Assembly (NCBI GenBank): GCA_028716365.1
Contig: JAQUPZ010000012.1
Span: forward strand, 84,104-148,103
Reading direction: 5' to 3'
Length of the DNA: 64,000 nt
Origin: Kiritimatiellia bacterium
Lineage (GTDB): Bacteria > Verrucomicrobiota > Kiritimatiellia > UBA8416 > YA12-FULL-48-11
A program made the position numbers and the translations under genes. The notes beneath the pieces were generated by a model that was not told the DNA's origin, made no database searches, and was given only the letters and a program-made list of their open reading frames with translations. Positions 1 to 8,511 of this stretch are shown piece by piece (positions within the stretch are counted from its first letter, which is position 1; each line of letters begins with the position of its first letter).

Positions 1-143
1 TTCGGCAGGGTTTCTTTGACGGTAATTGCTGTTGCAGTGTTTTTACTGTCCGGCGTTCCGGCCTGAGCATTAGCTGCGACCATACTGGTTGCGGATGCTA
101 GAATGGATCCCTGTATGAAACTGCGTCGACTGATGTCATGCAT
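1..143 (-). CDS. Tat-exported protein, 5' end only (partial)
   Basis: Only the first 47 codons are in the window; the gene runs off the left edge. The start ATG at 143 is preceded by a good ribosome-binding site (GGAAGGAG). The N-terminus reads MHDISRRSFIQGS followed by an Ala/Ser-rich hydrophobic stretch ending in ANAQA, which is a textbook twin-arginine signal peptide (SRRxFI) with a likely signal peptidase I site. The mature protein would therefore be exported folded, usually with a cofactor, to the periplasm. Gfo/Idh/MocA oxidoreductases, sulfatases and other enzymes carry such leaders, so the family cannot be named from this fragment. It is divergent from the NIF3 gene at 321, with a 177-bp shared upstream region. 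Confidence 0.8.
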   Translation of the reverse strand, partial: MHDISRRSFIQGSILASATSMVAANAQAGTPDSKNTATAITVKETLP

Positions 144-320
144 GGAATGCTCCTTCCGGGATGTTAATGGAAATCATATTGGATGGTTTTTAAGCACTTT
201 TTGGGATGTAAAGGCAAGACGAAAAAATATCGTTGTTATCGAGACACCTTAACGTCTGTCAGTCGCCTTGTATTCAGAATGTAATGATGGTAGAGTATCG
301 AACAATCAGGTGCGGGAAGA

Positions 321-1082
321 ATGAAGGATTTAAAACCCATTGTCAGATTTCTTGACTCGGAAATGAAAGTGGCGGATTTCGCCGCTGATTCAGCCAATAA
401 CGGTCTTCAGGTTGAGAACAGCGGAGAGGTAAGGAAGATCTGTTGTGGCGTGGATGCATCCCTCGATTTCTTCCGGATGGCGAAACAGCGCGGCGCCGAC
501 CTGCTGGTTTGTCATCACGGTATAAGTTGGGGTGATTCTCTTAAACGGATAACGGAACTTAATTACCGGCGTATTTCTTTTCTTATTGAAAACGACATGG
601 CGCTTTATGCATGTCACCTGCCGCTGGATGCTCATCCGCGTCTTGGAAATAATGTTTTGATATGCAAGGCGCTTGGGCTTCGTGGTGTCAGGGGATTTGG
701 TTTGTATCATGGTATGACGATCGGATTTGAGGGGAAACTTCCCGGGGTTATGAATTATGCCGACTTCAAGAAACTTGTCCGGCACGTTATTCCCGGAGAG
801 ATAAGATCCATGGATTTCGGAAAGAAAGAAATCAGGAGCGTAGCGGTGATTTCCGGTTCAGCGCCTGATTTGTTGAATGAGGCCGGAGAAAAAGGGATTG
901 ATGTTTTTCTTTCCGGCGAACCAAAATTATCGGCCTACAGTATTGCTCAGGAATGGAGGATTAATGCCGTTTTTGCGGGTCATTATGCGACAGAGACTTT
1001 TGGGGTACAGGCGCTGGCAGGATGGCTGAAGAAGAAGTGTGGGATTCCGGCTGAATTTATTGATATGAAAGTGCCGTATTAA
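321..1082 (+). CDS. NIF3 / GTP cyclohydrolase 1 type 2-like dinuclear metal protein
   Basis: This 253-residue protein belongs to the NIF3 (YbgI/YqfO) family, conserved proteins that bind two metal ions; the physiological substrate is unsettled, although GTP cyclohydrolase type activity has been described for some members. Visible metal ligands are the HH pair at residues 65-66 (VCHHGISW), H99, D103 and H105 in CHLPLDAH, and H221/E225 in the C-terminal AGHYATETFG motif. Length matches the short two-lobed form without the YqfO insert domain. The gene stands alone, divergent from the Tat protein on its left and about 150 bp from the next gene. Family assignment is secure; function in this organism is unknown. 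Confidence 0.9.
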   Translation: MKDLKPIVRFLDSEMKVADFAADSANNGLQVENSGEVRKICCGVDASLDFFRMAKQRGADLLVCHHGISWGDSLKRITELNYRRISFLIENDMALYACHLPLDAHPRLGNNVLICKALGLRGVRGFGLYHGMTIGFEGKLPGVMNYADFKKLVRHVIPGEIRSMDFGKKEIRSVAVISGSAPDLLNEAGEKGIDVFLSGEPKLSAYSIAQEWRINAVFAGHYATETFGVQALAGWLKKKCGIPAEFIDMKVPY

Positions 1083-1236
1083 AAGCCGAAGTTACACTGG
1101 AAAAGTTAAATCAAATAATGATAAAATCCGAACGATGAGTAATTAAATGGCGGGACACGGGCTAATAAGGGGGGTTGCGAGTGTATTCAATTAGGATTGG
1201 GATTTTGGGAGAAAGGAAACAACAAGGAGGTGCCGG

Positions 1237-1902
1237 ATGAAGAGTTATGTGTGGGTAATGGCGTTAGTGGCAGGTCTTGCGATCCCTGGAGTGGTTTGGG
1301 CGCAAGAGAAGGGTTCTTTCGAAAAGGAAATGCAGAATATGGAGATCCAGAAAAGACAGATGGATCTACAGGCACGTCAGGCTGAAATTGAATTCCAGGG
1401 CGAGATGCGGAAACTTGATCTCGATAAAAAAAGAGCTGAACTTGATAAACAACGCGAGATGATGAAAATGATGTCCCCGCGAGGACCACAAATGGGTAGA
1501 CCCGGTATGCCTGGTGGAATGCCCGGATGTGCGCGTATGGGTGGACTCGGTATGTTCCCCGGTGGAATGCCTGGATGTCCGTGTATAGGTGGACCAGGAA
1601 AGCCTGACGGTTGTCCGTGTGGTCTTGGTATAAATAAGCCCGATGGTGGACGTCCACAGTGTCCGGGTATGGCGGGTTTGGCTGGACACGGCAGGCATCC
1701 GGCAGGCCATCACAGACCATGTATGGGTATATTTATTCTCGTTGTTGCGATAATTCACATTCTGGTGGCAGTATGGGTTTCCCAGGATATTCGTAAGCGA
1801 AATTCCGGTTCGCGTATATGGGTTGTGTTAGCGCTTTTAGCTGGTTTGGTTGGAACGCTTGTTTATGCGATTGTACGTCTTGGCGACAACAAGCAGGCGT
1901 AG
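1237..1902 (+). CDS. Secreted/membrane protein with coiled coil and Met/Gly/Pro/Cys-rich repeats
   Basis: I do not recognise a family. The start is fixed by AAGGAGG ten bases upstream. Residues 1-22 form a signal peptide (cleavage after VWAQ region). Residues 25-75 are a charged, Lys/Glu/Gln-rich segment expected to form a coiled coil. Residues about 80-160 are low complexity and built on repeats such as GMPGGMPGC, with CPC motifs, several histidines and 8 or so cysteines. The C-terminus (about 165-215) contains two hydrophobic segments separated by a basic DIRKRNSGSR loop, so the protein is probably anchored in the inner membrane by a helical hairpin. It lies 11 bp upstream of the subtilase gene and is likely cotranscribed. 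Metal binding or a scaffold role is possible but is only inference. Confidence 0.75.
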   Translation: MKSYVWVMALVAGLAIPGVVWAQEKGSFEKEMQNMEIQKRQMDLQARQAEIEFQGEMRKLDLDKKRAELDKQREMMKMMSPRGPQMGRPGMPGGMPGCARMGGLGMFPGGMPGCPCIGGPGKPDGCPCGLGINKPDGGRPQCPGMAGLAGHGRHPAGHHRPCMGIFILVVAIIHILVAVWVSQDIRKRNSGSRIWVVLALLAGLVGTLVYAIVRLGDNKQA

Positions 1903-1913
1903 AAAGGTCATGA

Positions 1914-3620
1914 ATGATTAAGCGGACCACATGGATTTTGTGGGCCGTGCTGTTGATTTGCGCCGGTTTCTTTTTAATGCCGCGAAAGCAGGCGATGAAG
2001 AAACCGGCGTTTGTTGTCAGGACGAATGAAATTGCCAGGGCTTCTCCTGTTGCCGTACCGCCAGGAGTGATGAGGGCTTCACCACAGCAGACTCCTGCTA
2101 CCAGCCATCGGATGGCAATGAGGAAAGAAGTCAATCAGGGGCGTAATATTGGTGAGAACAAAAACTTACTTCCGAAGCAATCGGGCATCGATGTCATTCC
2201 CGGTCAATTTATTTTAAGTTTTCGTAATGAAGCAGACAGGGCGGCTTTTATTGCGGCGGCAAAATCCCATGGCGTGGAAATAATTGACACAATGCGTCTT
2301 GGATATTCTGTTCTGGTAAGGGCCAAACAACCGTCAGATCTCCAAAAAGCTCTGAGTAAATCGCCAGTTCCTGTACAAAACTCATCGAACTACTATATTC
2401 TTTCACCGGAAATCCCGCAGAAAGATGCAATAAAGTCCCAGGGGACCTATGTGGCATTTGGTGATCAAGCATTGAAATGGCTAGGTGTGAAGACTGATAA
2501 TTCTTCCTGGGGAGGTGGGGTCCTGGTAGCAGTACTTGATAATGGTGTTAGTTATCATCCGGCATTGAGAGAGGATAGAATTGCCAGAGTGGATCTTGTG
2601 AATGAAATCATATCTTCTTCAGAGTTGCCGGAACATGCGGGCCATGCGAATGCTGTGGCATCAATTATTGCCGGTAATACTCGTGATTTGCAGGGGATTG
2701 CTCCATCTTCGACAATTCTAAGTATAAAAGTCATGAGCAGCGAAGGAGTTGGAGATTCATTCACGCTGGCAAAAGGAATAGTTGAAGCTGTGGATCGCGG
2801 TGCAAATGTGATCAACATGTGTCTGGGCACTTATGGTGATTCTTTTGTTTTAAAAAGTGCGGTTGATTATGCATTGAGCAAAGGGGTCGTGCTGGTGGCG
2901 GCAACGGGAAACGAGGCGATAGAGGGAGTTTCTTATCCCGCCAGGTATAATGGAGTGGTTGCAGTGTCTTCGGTAGATGCCAATGGGCAACATCCTTATT
3001 TTGCGAATCGAGGTGAGGAAGTAAGTATTTCCGCGCCTGGCATCGGGATAACAACGGCCTGGACTGGAAATGACTATGTCGGTTTCAGCGGAACATCTGC
3101 GTCGGTACCATTCGTAAGTGGAGCAATTGCTTATCTTTTATCGCAGAATCCCGGAATGACTGCAGGAGAGGCTGTCGATATGCTTGTGCGATATGCCGAT
3201 GATGCCGGCGCCCCTGACAAAGATAAAATATATGGAAATGGAATGCTCGATATTGGCCGGGTAATAGAAAGAGATCAGAAAGGTATATATGATATTGCCG
3301 CAGGCGATATTTATGTTCCGCTTTATAAGCAGAATGACAAGGACATGAAGATAATTGTCAACGCACAAAACAGGGGCACGGAGACTGCCTCTTCAGTTGA
3401 GATAAAGGCTGATGTAAATGGAGCCAGTTGGACGAAGAATTTCAGCAATGTTGCAGTGGGGCAGACCGTGAGTATGGAAACATCCGTTGATCTTGCAAAA
3501 GCGAAAAAAGACGGTGTGGTCGAAATCAGCTATACAGCTGTTATCAGTGGGGTTACAGATGTGAATCTCGCGAATAACGTGAGGAGAGGTGTTGTTTTCC
3601 CGGTTGATGCGAACAAGTAA
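1914..3620 (+). CDS. Secreted subtilisin-family (S8) serine protease
   Basis: This 568-residue protein starts with a hydrophobic signal/anchor (residues 5-22). Residues about 92-165 resemble an inhibitor-I9-like propeptide (PGQFILSF onward). The peptidase domain spans about 180-455 and has the full triad: D209 in VAVLDNG, H241 in HAGHANAVAS and S395 in GTSASVP, with the oxyanion Asn at N333 (AATGNEA). Residues about 465-568 form a C-terminal beta domain resembling CARDB/fn3-type modules (NAQNRGTETASS). Two motifs deviate slightly from the norm: HGTH is HAGH and GTSMAxP is GTSASVP. The gene follows the repeat-rich membrane protein by 11 bp, suggesting that the pair acts together in the periplasm or at the cell surface. 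The substrate is unknown. Confidence 0.88.
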   Translation: MIKRTTWILWAVLLICAGFFLMPRKQAMKKPAFVVRTNEIARASPVAVPPGVMRASPQQTPATSHRMAMRKEVNQGRNIGENKNLLPKQSGIDVIPGQFILSFRNEADRAAFIAAAKSHGVEIIDTMRLGYSVLVRAKQPSDLQKALSKSPVPVQNSSNYYILSPEIPQKDAIKSQGTYVAFGDQALKWLGVKTDNSSWGGGVLVAVLDNGVSYHPALREDRIARVDLVNEIISSSELPEHAGHANAVASIIAGNTRDLQGIAPSSTILSIKVMSSEGVGDSFTLAKGIVEAVDRGANVINMCLGTYGDSFVLKSAVDYALSKGVVLVAATGNEAIEGVSYPARYNGVVAVSSVDANGQHPYFANRGEEVSISAPGIGITTAWTGNDYVGFSGTSASVPFVSGAIAYLLSQNPGMTAGEAVDMLVRYADDAGAPDKDKIYGNGMLDIGRVIERDQKGIYDIAAGDIYVPLYKQNDKDMKIIVNAQNRGTETASSVEIKADVNGASWTKNFSNVAVGQTVSMETSVDLAKAKKDGVVEISYTAVISGVTDVNLANNVRRGVVFPVDANK

Positions 3621-3632
3621 GGCTAAAGAGTT

Positions 3633-4148
3633 TCAATCTTCGATACCAGGCCGGGCTTTTATACCTTTATGGAAGTAGTGCTTAACTTCTTTCATTTCCG
3701 TAACCAGGTCTGCGCGGGCAATCAATTTTTTTGGAGCACTTCTTCCCGTGAATATTAATTCCACGTGCTCAGGCTTTTCGTCAATAAGTTTGAGGAATTG
3801 TTCTGTTTTTAAAAGGCCGCATGCAATGGCGCAATTTGCTTCGTCGGCAATTATTACGTCATATTTGCCGCTCAACATTGCGGCGCGTAATTTTGCGAGA
3901 CCACGACGTGCCAGTTTCATGTCTTTTCGTGATGGTGTGTCTTTGATGAAACAACCACGTCCGCACTGCTGGATGGTTACATCGCAAAAACGTTTTTTCA
4001 GAGTTCTAATTTCGCTATAAATACCACCCTTTATGAACTGGCAGAGATAAACGCGTAAACCGGCCCCGCAGGCACGTACAATAAGGCCGAGCGCTGCAGT
4101 GGTCTTGCCTTTACCGTCACCAGTATAAACGTGAACATAACCTTTCAT
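3633..4148 (-). CDS. cobO: Corrinoid adenosyltransferase (CobA/CobO/BtuR type)
   Basis: The protein (171 aa) transfers the adenosyl group of ATP to cob(I)alamin or its precursors, giving coenzyme B12 forms in the cytoplasm. The P-loop variant GDGKGKTTA near the N-terminus and the downstream VYLCQFIKGG motif are diagnostic of the BtuR/CobO family. EANCAIACGLL and FTGRSAP match the conserved core strands. It directly abuts the HAD gene upstream on the same strand: the HAD stop codon ends at 4149 and the ATG is at 4148, so the two are translationally coupled. No other cobalamin synthesis gene is in the window, so it may serve salvage. A B12-binding radical SAM enzyme occurs at 28.5-30.0 kb. Confidence 0.92.
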   Translation of the reverse strand: MKGYVHVYTGDGKGKTTAALGLIVRACGAGLRVYLCQFIKGGIYSEIRTLKKRFCDVTIQQCGRGCFIKDTPSRKDMKLARRGLAKLRAAMLSGKYDVIIADEANCAIACGLLKTEQFLKLIDEKPEHVELIFTGRSAPKKLIARADLVTEMKEVKHYFHKGIKARPGIED

Positions 4149-5042
4149 CTATTTTCCCCAAGCCGGTTTGTCAGGAAGTAATAGCTCAAACTCTGCAATC
4201 AGGGTTTCCTCGTATTTACCGCCGTATGTTCCTGAAAGAAATTTGTCATAGGCCTCTTTGTAAAACCGTTCCCAGGAAGCCGTTTCATGTGCCGGGTTGA
4301 TAGGATAGAAGTGGGCGTTGTTTTCCGTAGCTGCTTTCATATCACCGGGAGCATCGCCGATCATCAGAATTTTGTCGGGATTATACTTGTCTTTTGTGGC
4401 AAGGGCGATGTGCTCTGTTTTCGTTCCAAGTTCCTGTCCGGCGATAACGCATGGATATTTCATCAGGTTGTTCTCTTTCCATTCGCGTACAAGGGCCTCA
4501 GTGGGTGTTTGTGAGACGCAGATCATATCTGAATTCTTCACGATTTTATCAAAACTCTCGCGAACCCATTTGAATGGCGGAATATTTTTCACGGTCTGCT
4601 TGATGCATTTGTTGATATTGTTGCTCCATTTTAGAATGGATTTCAACTCACTGTCACCGGTTTCCCTTATGTTTTTTTCCAGTTCGGGGTTGCCGAGGGC
4701 AACGCCTGATGCCATGAATTTTTTCATAGACTTCAATTTCGGGATTCTAACGCCTGAATCGATGATTTCCTTTCGCTCGCGCAGGAGGTCGAACATCTTA
4801 TCCAGTGCAATAAAACGGTTGGTACCCCGCCATTTTGAATAGAGGTTGACGAATTCAGCGGTTTCTCTGATATACTTCTCCACCGGCTCCAATTTCCAGT
4901 GTGATATAATAAGGGTATGGAAACATGTTTTCTGTTTGATTTCCATTGTGTCAAAAACACACCCATCAGAATCAACACCGACAAATGATGAATGCCGTGC
5001 AGTAAGATTAATCAGATCGTCTTTTGCGTAAGTGCGTACCAT
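4149..5042 (-). CDS. HAD-superfamily hydrolase (phosphatase-like)
   Basis: The HAD motif I is DSDGCVFDTM close to the N-terminus, motif II is in MICVSQTPTE, the conserved lysine lies in ATKDKY, and motif III/IV is MIGDAPGDMKAA, so a phosphatase or phosphoglucomutase-type fold is clear. The cap region between motifs I and II is large (about 150 residues, helical). I prefer the ATG at 5042 because AGGAG lies 11 bases upstream; a longer form from 5114 would only add residues that are not HAD-like. The product is 297 aa. It is coupled to cobO, but a role in cobalamin metabolism is not shown. The substrate is unknown; the nearest resemblances are uncharacterised HAD hydrolases. Confidence 0.8.
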   Translation of the reverse strand: MVRTYAKDDLINLTARHSSFVGVDSDGCVFDTMEIKQKTCFHTLIISHWKLEPVEKYIRETAEFVNLYSKWRGTNRFIALDKMFDLLRERKEIIDSGVRIPKLKSMKKFMASGVALGNPELEKNIRETGDSELKSILKWSNNINKCIKQTVKNIPPFKWVRESFDKIVKNSDMICVSQTPTEALVREWKENNLMKYPCVIAGQELGTKTEHIALATKDKYNPDKILMIGDAPGDMKAATENNAHFYPINPAHETASWERFYKEAYDKFLSGTYGGKYEETLIAEFELLLPDKPAWGK

Positions 5043-5168
5043 AAGACTGACAGCTCCTGTTTGATTTGCGGGAGTTATAGACTGTTTTGTAAATTGAATC
5101 AACCGGATTGACAAGCTGTTTTCTATGCTGTGTAATGAAGTAATGATTGCAAACGAGAGGAGGCCCTT

Positions 5169-5615
5169 ATGCTGCTTGACAACCTGACTGATGAGGAACA
5201 GGCGCTTGTGGCGGAAATCTGTCGAATCAGAGAATGTAAATGTGATGACAGTGTCGTATCAGAAGGGGATCGGGGCGGTTCCATTCTGTTTATACGAAAA
5301 GGCCGGGCTGAAGTACGTAAGTCACTCGGCAAGAACAATCATAAGTTTCTCAGGGAACTGCATGCGGGAGAATTTTTTGGAGAAATGTGTTTTCTCAACA
5401 ATGTGCCACGTTCGGCCAGTGTAGTTGCGCTTGAAGATTGCGAGATACTTGAATTGAATGGCGCCGATTTTGACAAGCTGGTCCGGAAGTATCCCGAAAT
5501 CGGGCTCAAGGTCTACAAGAATATTGCCAGTGAACTGGTTGACAGGTTGAGAAGAAACAATGAAGAACTGAAGAAAGCAGTGTTGTGGGCTATAGAGGGA
5601 ACAGATCCGCGTTAG
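5169..5615 (+). CDS. Stand-alone cyclic-nucleotide-binding domain protein
   Basis: A single Crp/cAPK-type effector domain makes up almost all of this 148-residue protein. The phosphate-binding cassette is seen as GEFFGEMCFLNNVPRSASV (about residues 75-93), which keeps the Gly-Glu and Pro-Arg-Ser-Ala hallmark residues. There is no helix-turn-helix; the protein ends in a charged amphipathic helix (SELVDRLRRNNEELKKAV), which may form a dimer coiled coil. It may therefore be a cNMP-responsive regulatory subunit of some other protein rather than a transcription factor. The start is preceded by GAGAGGAGG. It is 33 bp upstream of the DUF1015 gene and probably in one operon with it. Confidence 0.85.
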   Translation: MLLDNLTDEEQALVAEICRIRECKCDDSVVSEGDRGGSILFIRKGRAEVRKSLGKNNHKFLRELHAGEFFGEMCFLNNVPRSASVVALEDCEILELNGADFDKLVRKYPEIGLKVYKNIASELVDRLRRNNEELKKAVLWAIEGTDPR

Positions 5616-5648
5616 GTTGGTCATTATGGTGAGAATCAGGAGGCAGAA

Positions 5649-6869
5649 TTGAAGATAAAAGCTTTTGCAGCATTACGTCCGCCGGTTGAGATTGTAAATT
5701 TGGTTGCATCTGTTCCTTATGATACGGTTGATACCGAAGAAGCGAGAGCGCTTGCGGATGGCAATCCCTGCAGTCTTTTGCGTATTTCACGTCCAGAGAT
5801 TGATTTTCCAAAAGGCACTGATATGTATGCCAAGCATGTTTATGAAAGGGCTGTGGAAAATTTCTCCAAATTTCAGGAAGAGAATATCCTGATTCGTGAG
5901 CAAAAACCATATGTGTATGTTTATCGTCAGAAGATGGGCGATCATATCCAGCGCGGCATTGTAACCTGCTGTCATATTGATGATTATGCAAATAACGTGA
6001 TCCGGAAGCATGAAAAGACAAGGCAGGACAAGGAGGATGACCGGACCCGTCATGTAAAAATGTTAAAGGCAAACACGGGGCCGGTTTTTCTGGCCTATCG
6101 GGATGTTCCTGCCATAGACGAGATTGTGGCCCTGGCTGAAAAGCAGAAACCACTTTATGATTTAGTTGCATCCGATGGAATTTCTCACACGGTATGGCGT
6201 GTCGAATCAGGCAGCGATAAACTGATTGCAGAGTTTGGTAAAGTGCCAGTGTGTTATATAGCCGATGGACATCATAGAGCTGCGGCTGCAGCGCGCGCAG
6301 GCATGGAAATGAGGAAAGCAAATCATACTCATAATGGCATGGAAGAATACAACTGGTTTCTTGCAGTCCTTTTTCCTGCAGGTCAGCTCAGGATATTGCC
6401 ATATAACAGGATTGTTGCCGATCTTAACGGAATGACGGAAAGTAATTTTCTGGATGCGATAAAAAAGAGATTTAAAGTATCATCAAGTGCGCCGGCAAAT
6501 CCACCTGCTGCTTGCAGTGTGAGCATGTATCTTGGCAAGAAATGGTATGGTTTGTCATGGGAGGCTTCGAGAACGAATGATCCAGTGTCGGCGCTTGATG
6601 TCAGTTATTTACAGAACAATCTGCTTGATCCTCTGCTTGGTATTAAAGACCCGAGGACCGACAAAAGAATCGAATTTGTAGGTGGTATTAGAGGAACCGG
6701 TGAACTGGTCAAACGGGTAGATTCAGGTAAAGGGGTAGTTGCTTTCTCTATGTATCCAGTGACTGTTGATCAGATGATGGCGATCGCGGATGCGGGTTCA
6801 GTAATGCCGCCCAAAAGTACATGGTTCGAGCCCAAGTTGAGGTCAGGCCTTTTGATACATACATTATAG
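5649..6869 (+). CDS. DUF1015 family protein
   Basis: The protein (406 aa) shows the features of the DUF1015 family: an N-terminal AALRP motif, VPYDTV at residues about 24-29, the NPCSLLRISRPE segment, RHVKMLKANTGPVFL, and a central YIADGHHRAAAA motif with two adjacent histidines that looks catalytic or metal-binding. The start is TTG at 5649, supported by AGGAGG eight bases upstream. Members are often found near serine or amino-acid metabolism genes, but no such neighbour is visible here; its partner is the cyclic-nucleotide-binding protein upstream. Function is not established. Confidence 0.85.
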   Translation: MKIKAFAALRPPVEIVNLVASVPYDTVDTEEARALADGNPCSLLRISRPEIDFPKGTDMYAKHVYERAVENFSKFQEENILIREQKPYVYVYRQKMGDHIQRGIVTCCHIDDYANNVIRKHEKTRQDKEDDRTRHVKMLKANTGPVFLAYRDVPAIDEIVALAEKQKPLYDLVASDGISHTVWRVESGSDKLIAEFGKVPVCYIADGHHRAAAAARAGMEMRKANHTHNGMEEYNWFLAVLFPAGQLRILPYNRIVADLNGMTESNFLDAIKKRFKVSSSAPANPPAACSVSMYLGKKWYGLSWEASRTNDPVSALDVSYLQNNLLDPLLGIKDPRTDKRIEFVGGIRGTGELVKRVDSGKGVVAFSMYPVTVDQMMAIADAGSVMPPKSTWFEPKLRSGLLIHTL

Positions 6870-7008
6870 CAATGGCAGGTCGTGTATCCCCTCACTCCAA
6901 CCGAGAGGACAAAGGTGAGGATATAATTGATTGTTAAGCCTGTCATTCCGATCCTCTCTTCCAGGAGCGGATCGTGGTTTAGCTGTATGTGTGATCGAGG
7001 TGGAAATA

Positions 7009-8475
7009 ATGAATCTGCCGTTAAATCTCAGGGAAAAACTTCGCAATCTTCCAGACGAACCCGGCTGCTACATGATGCGGGATCGCCGTGGCCGGATCAT
7101 TTATGTCGGCAAAGCTGTATCCCTGCGTAAAAGGATCCAATCATATTTCCGCCTGGCAACTTTTCGAAGAGGTGACCCGAAACTTCGCGGTTTGGTGAAA
7201 AGTGTTCATGATCTGGATTTCATTGTTGTCCGGAACGAGGCCGAGGCCGTTTTAACCGAAGGACGACTAATCAAGGAGTATCGTCCCCGTTATAATGTGA
7301 GTTTCAAGGATGACAAAAGATTCATTCTGCTCAGGGCCGAAACCGGTCTGCAATTTCCGCGATTCAACCTGTGCCGTATCAGACGTGATGACGGTTGTAT
7401 TTATTTTGGACCTTATGTTTCTTCACAGGCTGCAAGGGCAACACTGGATTTTATCGAGAAGAAATTCGGGCTCAGGAAATGCAGTCCGCTTTTTCCTGAT
7501 GACAAAACCTATGAACACTGTATTAACGACATAGTCCGTTACTGTTCGGCACCTTGCGTGGGTAAAATAACGCAACAGGAATATTTTCGGCAATTTGGAG
7601 AGGCCTGTGCTTTTCTGCGCGGTGAGCGTCTCATGTATTTGAGTGAGTTGAAAGAAGGTATGGACAAAGCATCAGAGAATATGGAATTTGAAAAGGCCGC
7701 AGCAATTCGTGATACATTGCAGATGCTTCGGACTGTGATAAAACAAAGAGCAAGGATTGCGTCCACACCTGTGATAAAAAAAGAAGAAGGAAGAATTGGT
7801 GTTGAAGAATTACGGAAAATTCTTCGACTGAAGAAAGTACCAGATGTAATAGAAGCTTTTGATATTTCCAACATATCAGGAACTTACGCGGTTGCGAGCA
7901 TGGTTTGTTCTGAGCGTGGAATTGCATGTCGTAACAGGTACAGACGTTTTAAGATCAAAACTGTTGATGGAATTGATGATTCTGCGATGATGGCTGAAGT
8001 AATCGCCCGCAGATTCAGCAGATTGCTCGCCGAGCGGAAGATATTACCGGACTTGGTGCTGGTTGATGGTGGAATAGCTCAAATGCGTGCCGCACGTGGC
8101 GAATTGGATAAATTGGGACTAAATAACCTGCCTGTTTCCGGTCTTGCGAAGAGAAACGAAGAAATATATCCAGATGGTAAAAATATACCTGTTCTTTTAC
8201 CGGACAATTCGCCGGCGTTGAAAGTTTTGCAGAGATTGAGAGATGAGGCTCATCGTTTTGCGCTGACATATCATCAGCAATTACGAAACCGCTGTATTCG
8301 CGAGTCAGCCCTGGATGATGTTCCGGGTATAGGAAAGAAAAAAAAGAAAGCGTTATTGGGGAAATTCGGATCAGTACGTAGAATTATGAATGCGACAGAG
8401 GATCAGATTGCCTCTGTACCTGGAATAGGGTATGAATTAGCGCGAGCAATCAAGGGTATGCTTGGCAGGGTTTGA
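7009..8475 (+). CDS. uvrC: Excinuclease ABC subunit C, compact form
   Basis: UvrC makes the 3' and 5' incisions in nucleotide excision repair. Seen here are a GIY-YIG nuclease domain (residues about 15-95, with GCY and IIYVGKA), the YCSAPCVG cysteines, a UVR UvrB-binding motif (about 207-246, EFEKAAAIRDTL), an RNase H-like nuclease (about 278-425, FDISNISG, LVDGG, RDEAHRFA) and a C-terminal (HhH)2 domain (434-488, VPGIGKKKKKALL and VPGIGYELA). The length of 488 aa is well below the usual 600, because only about 35 residues separate the UVR motif from the RNase H domain instead of over 100. The ATG at 7009 is chosen because GAGGTGG precedes it. All catalytic motifs are retained. Confidence 0.9.
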   Translation: MNLPLNLREKLRNLPDEPGCYMMRDRRGRIIYVGKAVSLRKRIQSYFRLATFRRGDPKLRGLVKSVHDLDFIVVRNEAEAVLTEGRLIKEYRPRYNVSFKDDKRFILLRAETGLQFPRFNLCRIRRDDGCIYFGPYVSSQAARATLDFIEKKFGLRKCSPLFPDDKTYEHCINDIVRYCSAPCVGKITQQEYFRQFGEACAFLRGERLMYLSELKEGMDKASENMEFEKAAAIRDTLQMLRTVIKQRARIASTPVIKKEEGRIGVEELRKILRLKKVPDVIEAFDISNISGTYAVASMVCSERGIACRNRYRRFKIKTVDGIDDSAMMAEVIARRFSRLLAERKILPDLVLVDGGIAQMRAARGELDKLGLNNLPVSGLAKRNEEIYPDGKNIPVLLPDNSPALKVLQRLRDEAHRFALTYHQQLRNRCIRESALDDVPGIGKKKKKALLGKFGSVRRIMNATEDQIASVPGIGYELARAIKGMLGRV

Positions 8476-8511
8476 AGTCCGGGAACAGGTAGTAAACAGG
8501 AAAATATTACT

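Noticed and set aside
1187..1758. Long minus-strand frames rich in His/Thr/Tyr opposite the repeat-rich membrane protein
   Set aside because: They are antisense to the Gly/Pro/Met repeats; the forward gene has an RBS, signal peptide and membrane helices, and the reverse frames have none.
5590..6321. 243-codon minus-strand frame opposite the DUF1015 gene
   Set aside because: The forward protein matches a known family; the reverse frame is His/Gln/Pro-rich and has no start signals.
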